Assembly (NCBI GenBank): GCA_047967505.1
Contig: CM106538.1
DNA from: Dipteris shenzhenensis
Lineage: Eukaryota; Polypodiophyta; Polypodiopsida; Gleicheniales
DNA length: 64,000 bases
Strand: one strand, 5' to 3'
Shown: positions 52,462 to 61,520 of the stretch, one piece after another
How positions within the stretch are numbered: the first letter of the stretch is position 1
How the letters are laid out: every line of letters begins with the position of its first letter
Notes under the pieces: model-generated
Told to the model about the DNA's origin: nothing
Seen by the model: only the letters and a program-made list of their open reading frames with translations
Databases searched by the model: none
Position numbers and translations under genes: made by a program

Positions 52462-53290
52462 CCCGAATCCATTTGATTACCCATCCTCGAGTTATGGCTT
52501 ATTTTGATTTCGAAGTTGGGATGCCATGTGCGTAACGCAGTGGCTGTTGAGCTTGCCATGTGCCGGTCATTGTGCTATAATGCTTTTGCACCATACCATT
52601 TGTGGTTTGTAGTCAGGAAGCTAATCTCCTCCTAAGGAGGGGTAGACGACTGTGAATTTTAGAGGGGATCTCATTGTTGAGGCTACGGACTCTGCCATCG
52701 AATCTTCTTGGAAAGAGGTTTGGCGGGGGTCTCGTTGTTGAGGTTGGTATTTCTTGCTATCTTGCATACATGTTGGATGCGATTGCACCCGTATCATTGA
52801 GCTTGTAGATAAGTTTGTATGCAAATCTAATATTTTTACATTTAGGAGACGGCTGTGATGTTTGGTGGGGGTCTCGTTGCTGAGGCTACATACTCTTTTG
52901 CCAATTCATCTTTATATTTGGCATAGCTTCTTGTCCTGGTTTTGAATTCATTGCATGCTTTGAGAGTATGGAATGAAAGTGTGTGATACTATTATTGATG
53001 CAATCTATTATGTGCCTATGCAAAATTGTGTGAGTGCACGTGATGTGTCGATTAACTATATGCTTATTTGTGGGATTTAATAGGGAAACTAAGACTAAAT
53101 CATCCCTAAAATTTGATTAGGTCTTCCTAAATGTGCAAAAACGTGCATATGCCAGTGAGTGTGCGTGTAACAATCTAGTGCAAACTATATGTGCAAAAAC
53201 GTGCATATGCTAGTGAGTGCGCTTGTAACAATCTAGTGCAAACTATTGAAGACTTGGGGTTCCCAAAACTTCATTATTGTCAGGGATGGC
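52462..53290 (-). other. 3' non-coding region of the second gypsy copy
   Basis: Homologous to 39230-40101, no gene. Two copies of GTGCAAAAACGTGCATATGC (one partial at ~53128 and one at ~53191) mark a small duplication. Confidence 0.75.
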
Positions 53291-53299
53291 TTGCGTGTT

Positions 53300-54370
53300 G
53301 ATGTTGTATCGCTTCAATCGAGTCCCGTTTATGGTTGTGTTGAATTGGACTCCATCCAATGCTCATCCAATGTTTCTAGCAGCACAACTCCGATGGGATT
53401 CATCTTTCTTACTCGGTAGGGTCCTTGACCTAGATACTTCAGTTTCCACTTGTGTACTTTGGCCTTGTATAACAAGACCAAGTCACCTTCCTTGATGTCT
53501 TTAGCTTTAAGATTTCTGTCAAAGCATGCCTTTCTTCTGCGTTTTTCTATTGTCATGGCATGGTAGGCGACTAGTCTTGTCACTGCTATACGTAGGCTTG
53601 GTATTACAAATTCTAGTGGGACCACAGCTTCAAGGCTGTACACCAATTGAAAAGGTGTGTTCCCTGTACTAACCTTGAGTGTGGTTCTGTATGCCCATAA
53701 GGCTGCATTCAATTTCTCTGCCCAATCAGAACGCTATGGTTCTACTACCTTGGTGAGGATAATGCATAATATTTTATTGGTGGATTCGGCCTGTCCATTC
53801 CCTTGGGGGTCACTAGTAGGGTGTGCTTTTTCTATGGATTATCATAAAGCCAGACAAGAGTTCTTGGATTACCTCATTGACAAAATGTGTGCCTCTATCC
53901 GACACAATTTCAATGGGGCATCCGAATCGGGTGATCACATTTTCGTATAAGAATCTTGTTGTGCTTCTGGCATATGCCTTTCTGACTGCTTTAGCTTCAG
54001 CCCATTTTGTAAAGTAATTAGTGGCCACAATGATGTAGCATGCCTGTGTTCCCTTTTTGCTGGATGGATGGGACCCACATAGTCAATCCCCCATTTTTCA
54101 AATGGTTTTTGTGCAACAATTGTTGTTAGGGGATTGAAGTCTTTGTGTTGTGGTTTAGTAGTCCGTTGGCATACATCACACCTTTTACATATTCATAGGC
54201 ATCTGCCCACAGTGTTGGCCACCAATAGCCTGCAAGGAGGACTTTTCTTGGTGTGGCTTCCCCTTGGAAGTGTCCTCCTGCAATGCCATCATGAACTTCA
54301 CTCAGGATTGGCATGATCTCATGAGGCATTACACATCTTCTTAATACCTGGTCCTTGCCCATCTTGTATA
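53300..54370 (-). pseudogene. Integrase of the second gypsy copy
   Basis: Minus strand: MPILSEVHDGIAGGHFQGEA and YWWPTLWADAYEYVKG (zinc domain), then IVSDRGTHFVNEVIQELLSG (second catalytic Asp, in the standard SDRGTHF form that copy 1 has lost), then TGNTPFQLVYSLEAVVPLEF and EGDLVLLYKAKVHKWKLKYL. Frame shifts at ~54030 and ~53820. Confidence 0.88.
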
Positions 54371-54768
54371 GTTGTCCTGCAATGAGTTGATAGGGCGCAG
54401 CCTTTAGAATTAGTTTTCTAGCATCTACAGCTTTCATTTCAGGGGGTGGTCTTCCTACCATTAAGTACCCAATGATATCTCCACACCACTCTGGAACAGC
54501 ATCTATTTGAAATAGTGTGGCATCTGGCAAGTTGTCTTCTACTCCAGTGGCTTCTTCTCCCAACTTCACACAAGACATGTGATCGGCAATGTAGTGTTGG
54601 GCACCTTTGCGGACCACTATTTTGAAGTTGAATTCTTGAAGCAAGAGGAGCCATCTGGTTATTCTTCCTGTTGTACACAGACAGTTCACAAGATAAAGCA
54701 ATGCTTGATGGTCGGTGTAGAAGACAAAATCATTTGCCAGTAGATAGTGCCGAAATTTCTTAACGCTA
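54371..54768 (-). pseudogene. RNase H C-terminal part and linker of the second gypsy copy
   Basis: Minus strand: FRHYLLANDFVFYTDHQALL with the catalytic Asp in TDH retained, MLYLVNCLCTTGRITRWLLL, then VRKGAQHYIADHMSC. It is the continuation of the frame at 57252 and above. Confidence 0.85.
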
Positions 54769-57251
54769 GATGGACAAAAGCAGGAGAGCCTAATCCGCCT
54801 TCACAGAAACCCTCATCCACATTTAAAGCAACTGAATAACACAATCACAAGGCAAAAGGCATTTATTCAACATCCTTGTCTCAACACCCCTTACATTCAA
54901 TTCATACCCTGGCTACATTTTCTCCCAAGCCAAACAACCTAAACAACCCAGTGGATTATACATCTCAACACAAGCTCCTACTAATTAAGCTCAAGCTCAG
55001 GAAACACATAGATGACCCATGAACCATAAAACTCCAGAAAATGACAACTTCAGTTGTGCATAACAACCATGAACACATCCTGACAACTCAAGGTACAACA
55101 ACCGTGCTCACATTTCCTCTGACAAAATTCATGAAGAACAACCCCAGATCTCTTTGACTTCAAGTAGCATATGCTCAAACACTACCCTGTAAGAGGTGTG
55201 CTATACAAGCATGTTATGTAATTATAGCACCTTGGACTCCATGAAGCTCACTTTTCATCATTTACATGCTGCCCATAACCTCGTCATCACAAGAAAGGCT
55301 TCTTCTATAATCAACAATGAGCACCGGGTATGCTACAAGCATCCAAGCATACACACTGTCTTTACAAGATATGCATGGGGATGTACATAGCCAGGTCACT
55401 GTCAAAAACCTACCATCTAGAAACTCCCTTTGAATCATTTGTGTATTGAGGTGAGCTAGGCTTCTTTGATGCAACTCGCCATCCCGTCTTCTCTTCCGGC
55501 CAAGTCTCAAAGACAAGCACTTAACACCCACAGCCAAGCCTCTCTGCTCGTCCTCTCTACTACGTACCTTGTCTCAAATCCTCCAAAAAACAACCGTATA
55601 CCACATGGCCTTACCAACTTGCATTCCAGAATTATAGAGAACCTCATCGCGTGAAGATAGCCAGCAGCCAACTGCTCTCTCGTCATCACAGAACACCCAG
55701 CACTCACGATCCTCTAGCCTCGTTCCAAAGTTCCCAGCAAGAGCTAACTACGCCTCACAGCTCCTCCTCTATCGTCCAAGCCCAACCCTCCAAAGCTCTC
55801 TCTCAGTAGTGCTGCTATCTCTTACTCACAGAATTCGTGGCACTCGTGGACTCCATCAACAGTCACCTCCACATGATCATAGCACTGTAGCTACTCTCTT
55901 CTCACAGAGCACAACCACTCATGGACTCCAGGCCTGCATAGGAGCGATGCACCCAGCCAAGTCCCTAAGCTCTCCACAGAAGCAAACAGCCGTAATGCAT
56001 TTGTCACATACAAGCTCCTAGCTCACGTACAATCAACGATCAACTACCTTGCAACCTCTCATAGTTGCTTCTACAGCGTCCTAGAGTTCACAGAGCTCAC
56101 GACCTCCTTGGGCAAACCTTGACCTCCTTCGTAGCTTTCGGTGTAGGCCTTCCCTCCAACGGACCTCCAGTCGGCTCACGTACCGAGATCCAAAGCCCCC
56201 GGCTCATCATATCATCTCCTCGCTGCTTCTGTGGCCTGTCTCTGCCCCCGTGCAATGACTCCCTTGTTCTCAGAGCTCATGAAGCTCCCTTCTCTTCCAA
56301 GGTCCTCCCGCTTCTTCTGTGGCAACACCTCTACTGTCACCAAGCTCTCTTCTACTCACCGCCTAGTAGCCTCAACTCCAATACGAGCCTCCCTGCTCAC
56401 CACAGAGCACACACGGACCTCTGGCCTTCACGGTTCTCCTCCCTTCCACTACGATCCTTCCAGCATAATTACGTCCATCCGCTCCCAGCTCTTTGCAAGC
56501 TCATCGAACAACCGAGCTTCCCCTCCCTGAAGAGCCCCAGTCTCCCTTTCTCTCTACACAATCCTTCCCCCTAGGCCACATTCCAGCTCTCAATGGTCCT
56601 TTTCTCTGTGCACCGGCCCCTTCCAGCAAGCCTCCCTCTCTGTCGTTTGAGATCTTCATTGCTGTTATCCCATGTGCTTGCCAGCTCGTCGACGAGAAGC
56701 ATCCTTTCCTTCTACATAGCATGCATGGCCTCCTTCCTTATAAATTAGCCATGTCATGCTTCCTTTTTTACCACTCTTCCACCTTGCCTCAAAAACATTA
56801 CACCAAGACCATTGATGCCCAAAATCCCATCCTTTAACACACCAATGCATGCCACAAGCGCTTAGCATCTAATTGCCCACCGACCATCCACATATGATGA
56901 ACACCATCCTAACACAATGGATTTTCAAGACAACCACGACAAAAAAATGCTCAGGCCCTCATACAAAAAGGATTCGGGACAACCATGAAGAGTACATGTC
57001 ATCCCACAACAAAACCTCGTCACACTCTAAATATCATGCTTTGGATTATTTGGTGATCCTACACTGCACTTAATTATCTCCCGAAGTCCCTGTGGAAGTA
57101 TCAACCATCTCAAGAAAGTATATCATCAGTGTGGAGTCCTTCATGAGGGTGTCCATAGCTCATTTCCACCACCAACTAGCTATGTACATAGCTATGCACT
57201 CACCCATCAACATGCAACAAGTGAAAAATATTTTTTCTTTTTTATCCACAC
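54769..57251 (-). mobile_element. 2.48-kb insertion of unknown type in gypsy RNase H
   Basis: It splits the RNase H of the second gypsy copy exactly where copy 1 is continuous. It is flanked by AACGCTA (54762-54768) and AATGCTA (57252-57258), a 7-bp near-duplication. The ends GATGGACAAAAG and (reverse complement) GTGTGGATAAAA are weakly inverted. On the minus strand it has TTTATAAGG at 56736-56744 and AATAAA at 54862-54867, the layout of a transcription unit. No protein I recognise; the interior is CT-rich on the + strand. It may be a solo LTR, a non-autonomous DNA element or a retrocopy. Confidence 0.6.
56736..56744 (-). promoter_or_regulatory. TATA box in the unknown insertion
   Basis: Minus-strand TTTATAAGG, ~510 bases inside the insertion's minus-sense start. 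Confidence 0.45.
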
Positions 57252-57987
57252 AATGCTATACACCATTGCTAGGGCTTCTCTTTCTGTGGTGGTATAGTTG
57301 ATCTCAGCATCATTGAGTTGTCGACTGGCAAAGTAGAATGGGTAGTCTTTCTTATGTTCACCACGTTGACAAAGCACACTCCCAATTGCATACTTGGATC
57401 CATCAGTATGAACATGAAAATCAATATCCCAATTAGGAGATATAAGGATGGGTGTTGTGATTAGGCACCACTTTAAAAGCTCAAAGGCTTGGTGGCACTC
57501 TTCTGTCCATAAGAATTCTACTAATAATTTGTAAAGTGGTCTAGTTATCATGGCATACCGCAATATAAATCTTCTGTAATAGCCGGCATGTCCCATAAAG
57601 ACCTGTACACCTTTGGAATTTGTAGGAGGCGGCAATTCCATGATGATTTTGATTTTTTCCATGTCAGTTACAATCCCATGTTGAGAAACGATGTGTCCCA
57701 AAACAACTTCGTGGGTGACCATGAACTGGCATTTTGTTGGATTTAGGGAGATGCCATACTCCCTACATTTGATTAGTACTGCTTCAAGACATTTGAAGTG
57801 TTCTTTTTTGTTTGAATGGATGCACAAATCATCCAAGAACACTTGTGAAAACTTATTTAGAAATGACTTGAAAGCTATGAACATGACTCGCTAGAATGTG
57901 GCTGGGGCGTTACAAAGGCCGAATGGCATGACTCTATATGCAAAAATACCCCATTCTATAGCAAATGCTATTTTTGATTGGTCTTTA
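57252..57987 (-). pseudogene. Reverse transcriptase and N-terminal RNase H of the second gypsy copy
   Basis: Open minus frame 57884-57252: FIAFKSFLNKFSQVFLDDLC with the FLDD catalytic site, KCREYGISLNPTKCQFMVTH, FMGHAGYYRRFILRYAMITR and HVHTDGSKYAIGSVLCQRGE. Its ATG-like start is not a real start; the frame continues to VMPFGLCNAPATF at ~57900. Cut at 57987, inside the region before motif B. Better preserved than copy 1. Confidence 0.9.
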
Positions 57988-58510
57988 AACACAGTATTAG
58001 ATAAAGTGGGACAAAAGTTGCATTTTGGGAATTTCGAAATTGGGTGGATTTCATTAAAATTGGGAAAGGCTTCATTAAATTTGGGAAAATTTCCATTGAT
58101 TGTGGGAATTTTACCAATATTGAATAAGCTAATATTTGGAATTCCAATGATTATGAAAAACTTCATTGGTTGTGAAACAGTTCATTGCGTATAAAAACCA
58201 GAACAAAGCATTTGTGGCAGAGTTTGAAAATCATGTATTTGGTGGTGTTAATAAACACCGTCTAGGGACAACATGTATATTTTACTTGAGGTGTTAATAA
58301 ACACCAATTGGTGGTGTTAACAAACACCATGCATAGTGAGCTCCACTAGAAACAAAGCAGTTGTTAGTGAAGGTCAGCTTCTGAAAATTGTCATATTAAT
58401 AATATGCAAATACCCATTGACAAGATAACAACAATTGAGAAACATCACATGAGAACACACCTTACAATGGAAGTTTGGGAGATTAAGAGGGAGAAAATCG
58501 ACACCATTTT
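57988..58510. repeat. AT-rich region with short palindromes
   Basis: Repeated AAATTTGGGAAAATTTCC-like words at 58030-58160 and three copies of a palindromic 16-mer at 58244-58259, 58290-58305 and 58313-58328. No gene. Confidence 0.65.
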
Positions 58511-59482
58511 CTATGCTCTGATACCAAGCAAGCTCTCTTGTGCTTTGATACATACGCTTTGTGGAATCTTGATCTTCTTGGGTCTATTTATGGATTTTGA
58601 TGTCCATGACCAGACAATTGCATCAATACACTCCCATACCTGTGGATCCAACCTATTCTCTGCCCAATACTTGTTCCAGTAATCAACATAGGCATCTGCA
58701 TCACTGAGCCCCTTTCTCTTAACTGATGGTGCCCAATATTGAATTAATAATTTCTTGAAATTAGGAGAAGCAGCATCCATCTCGGCACTTGATATGGAAA
58801 CCCCAAGCCATATGGGGTATATAGGATCTGATGGGCTCACCAAGACGAAGTCACCTTGCTTAACATCCACCATTGGTCTAAACTCTTCCCTCAGCTTACC
58901 TTTTAGAGGCCCACAATAGTGATCATTCCATTCCTCATAGCCTTGGAAATCATTAATGCAAGCATCTATATCATCCTCCTCATCAGGAGATTGTGTTCTT
59001 GGCCAAAACTCTCTGTACACTCCTATCTCTGAGATGTTTTCCTGTTCGAGCTCACCGATCATGGTTTTCCAATAGTCTATCACTGGCCTAATGTAGGACT
59101 CATAGGATGCATTCTTTCCACTTGCACATTTCTCCCAAAACTTAATGTAATCCTTTATCCCTGATATTACTTGCAAGTGATCTCTCACAAATGCAGCCAT
59201 TGGCAGTATATCCGAACAACGTGTTGGCAACAATGATCGACCCTCACTATCTTTCTTCCATAGCTCAATTCCCCCTTCAATGGGCATCCAATTCGGTGAT
59301 TTTGGATGCACCTTGTACTGCATCATTGGTATGTCACCTTGCATGTAAAATCGAAATTGTAATGGCTTTGCATGTCCAACTAGCATTTCTTGCCCATCAC
59401 ATAGGTAGCCATCTACATAATCCTTGAAGTTAGGAACCAAATGGTGCTGGTGAAGATGATGTACATTTTTTGAATGGATCAA
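58511..59482 (-). CDS. Open 323-codon frame, possible C-terminal part of the Cys-rich family
   Basis: Minus strand, stop at 58511-58513. Starts MIHSKNVHHLHQHHLVPNFK (the Met may be internal). It contains His-rich and aromatic segments (FRFYMQGDIPMMQYKVHPKS, DYIKFWEKCASGKNASYESY), an acidic region, then a block GDFVLVSPSDPIYPIWLGVS, YWNKYWAENRLDPQVWECID, AIVWSWTSK. I do not know its function. From memory, blocks of this type follow the CCC-x3-H region in predicted multi-copy proteins of early land plants, so it may belong to the same family as 24816-28937; this needs a search. Being open for 972 bases amid dead elements, it may be recent. Confidence 0.5.
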   Translation of the reverse strand: MIHSKNVHHLHQHHLVPNFKDYVDGYLCDGQEMLVGHAKPLQFRFYMQGDIPMMQYKVHPKSPNWMPIEGGIELWKKDSEGRSLLPTRCSDILPMAAFVRDHLQVISGIKDYIKFWEKCASGKNASYESYIRPVIDYWKTMIGELEQENISEIGVYREFWPRTQSPDEEDDIDACINDFQGYEEWNDHYCGPLKGKLREEFRPMVDVKQGDFVLVSPSDPIYPIWLGVSISSAEMDAASPNFKKLLIQYWAPSVKRKGLSDADAYVDYWNKYWAENRLDPQVWECIDAIVWSWTSKSINRPKKIKIPQSVCIKAQESLLGIRA

Positions 59483-59890
59483 GCTAAGTAGTTATTGAAG
59501 TACATTCTTATGCTCTTGAAAAGACTGTAGTTCTTGTCAAGGCCTATTACAAGAGGCTTTTAGAGCCTTGTGTGGTTTATGGAGCCCAAGTGTATACTTG
59601 AAGCTCAATGACACATCTCTAACTTCGTATATCTCGCCGTCCTTGCTTATTTCTCTAGAAGGATTTTGGCTGACACCACTACTTTAACGTCCCTCTTGTT
59701 CTCTGATCATAAGCCAATTTTAATATCCCTTGAGAAGGGTGTAGAGAGGATTCTTAGATCCTAGTTTAATGACAATGATTTTAATAGGTTACATAAAAAA
59801 AAAGTGCATAGGTGGGATATATTAAACGTGTTAAATTTGTTTTTTAACAAAATGCAAAATGTTAAACTAATGAAGGTAAAATTTTGAAAA
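59483..59890 (+). pseudogene. Possible LINE endonuclease fragment
   Basis: One + frame gives RRILADTTTLTSLLFSDHKP followed by ILISLEKGVERILR. SDHKPI near the end of a ~100-residue stretch resembles the conserved SDH motif of LINE AP endonucleases. Too short to be sure. Confidence 0.3.
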
Positions 59891-60620
59891 ACCCTAGTAC
59901 CTTCTCTTTCATTTCGCTCGTTGCCCTATGTTGATCGCCTCGCATGCCGTGCTGCTGTGGATCTCCTCGTGCGTGTAGATAGCTTTTCCTCACAATATCC
60001 TCAAGCATAGCTTTTCCTCAATCGTAGATTCCTCGTGCACGTAGCTTTTCCTCGTGCTCATAGCTTTTCCTCAAGCGTAGCTTTTCCTCAAGGCTCTCAC
60101 AAATCCTCTTTTAAGCTTACACGTATGCATTCCCGGGATTCAAAAGGTTTTTATTCACAAGGTAGATCTCAAGCTTCTGCTTCAGTGACGGAATCGGAGA
60201 AGCATAGACTCAAGGAGCGCTTCGTTCATGGACGCCTCCTTAAAGAATAGAAAATCAGCCGCCTTCCGTTCCAATCGCTACTACAAGTAATCGGCGCTTC
60301 GTTCGTAGTAGCGAGTCTTGGATCAAGTGCATCGAGCAGTCTGAGTCCGTCACGGGTATATCTCTCCTCTCTTTCTTTCAACCCTCCTATTATCTTGTTG
60401 CGTCGATGGTGGACGAGGAAGCCAAATTGCAAGAAAGAAAGCAAAAAATCCAAAAATTAAAGAGGAAGCTATCGAACTGATTGAGCGTCAATTGTGTTGT
60501 TTCCTTCCAGCTCCATCAACTACGACCATCAAGCTCCGTGCGACCTCCTTGATTCAGCCCCTGCCTCAAGACTCTCCATACGAGCTGTGGTGAGTAAAAC
60601 TCTGAGACTCTGAGACTCCT
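59891..60620 (+). other. Possible promoter-proximal/first-exon region, unassigned
   Basis: AAACCCTAGTACC at ~59890 resembles a plant 5' leader. It is followed by five imperfect copies of TAGCTTTTCCTCA at 59978-60095 and short frames, among them MHSRDSKGFYSQGRSQASAS at 60124 and MVDEEAKLQERKQKIQKLKR at 60405. GTGGTGAGTAAAAC at ~60588 could be a splice donor. No product can be assigned. Confidence 0.3.
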
Positions 60621-61520
60621 CTCCAATTTGTTTGGAATGAATAGAAAGTGAATGAGGGAAAGGCATCAATTGAAATGAGAGAAAAGGTCTTGATTTGTCT
60701 GAAATGTAGATTTGAAAGTTAAAAGTGATAGTTTGAAACTACTAAATAATTCAAATTTTGAAATATAGCTCTTCCCGCCATTGTTCCCTTTTGAATTTTG
60801 GATATATAGAGTGGCACTTATGCCATTCTCTCCAATATTAAATTTAAATTCAAATTCATATTGATATTTTTAATTTCAATTTGTATTTCAAATTGAAATT
60901 ATTCTTTTGAAATTGTATTTCAAAACCTAAATTCTAGTTTTCAAATTTTGATTTCAAGTTAAACTTCAATCTCAATTTTGATTTTCATGATTGAATGGCA
61001 AATTTAGAGATTGAAATTCTAATTTTAAATGGAGAATGGCACTAGATTTTCATGATTGAATGGCAAATTTAGAGATTGAAATTCTAATTTTAAATGGAGA
61101 ATGGCACCAGTGCCATTCTCCAAGACCTCATAAGAAGTCCGTGAGAGTGGCACTAGTGCCAATATCCCTTGAGATAAATAAAATTTTGAAATATAGCTCT
61201 TCCCGCCATTGTTCCCTTTTGAATTTTGGATATATAGAGTGGCACATATGCCATTCTCTCCAATATTAAATTCAAATTCAAATTCAAATAATTCTGTTTG
61301 AAATTGTATTTCAAAACCGAAATTCTAGTTTTCAAATTTTGATTTCAAGTTAAACTTTAATCTCAATTTTGATTTTCATGATTGAATGGCAAATTTAGAG
61401 ATTGAAATTCTAATTTTAAATGGAGAATGGCACCAGTGCCGTTCTCCAAGACCTCATAAGAAGTCCTTGAGAGTGACACTAGTGCCGATATCCCTTGAGA
61501 TAAATTGAAAGACTTGCAAC
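60621..61520. repeat. AT-rich duplications
   Basis: The segment AAATTTTGAAATATAGCTCT to the AAATTCTAGTTTTCAAATTT block occurs at ~60755 and again at ~61175, a period of ~415. A 65-base unit (GATTTTCATGATTGAATGGC to GAGAATGGCAC) is tandem at 60980 and 61045 and returns at ~61370. The palindromes GGCACCAGTGCC and GGCACTAGTGCC recur. Confidence 0.8.

Larger units (their letters stand above)
51399..57987 (-). mobile_element. Second copy of the gypsy element, inverted, 5'-truncated
   Basis: Minus strand: polymerase from 57987, RNase H split by a 2.48-kb insertion (54769-57251), integrase, 3' non-coding region and 3' LTR (51399-52461). Close in sequence to the gypsy at 29819-41316 but in the opposite orientation. 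The 5' LTR, gag and protease are missing; similarity stops at ~57987. AGGAT (complement at 51394-51398) follows its 3' LTR. Confidence 0.9.

Noticed and set aside
56065-56574. 169-codon + ORF in the unknown insertion
   Set aside because: CT-rich and Ser/Pro/Leu-rich with no motif; promoter and poly(A) signals point to the other strand.
58515-58532. Minus-strand TGGTATCAGAGC resembling a copia primer-binding site
   Set aside because: It lies inside the last codons of the 323-codon frame (encoding LLGIRA then stop) and no LTR end precedes it. No other copia sequence is near.
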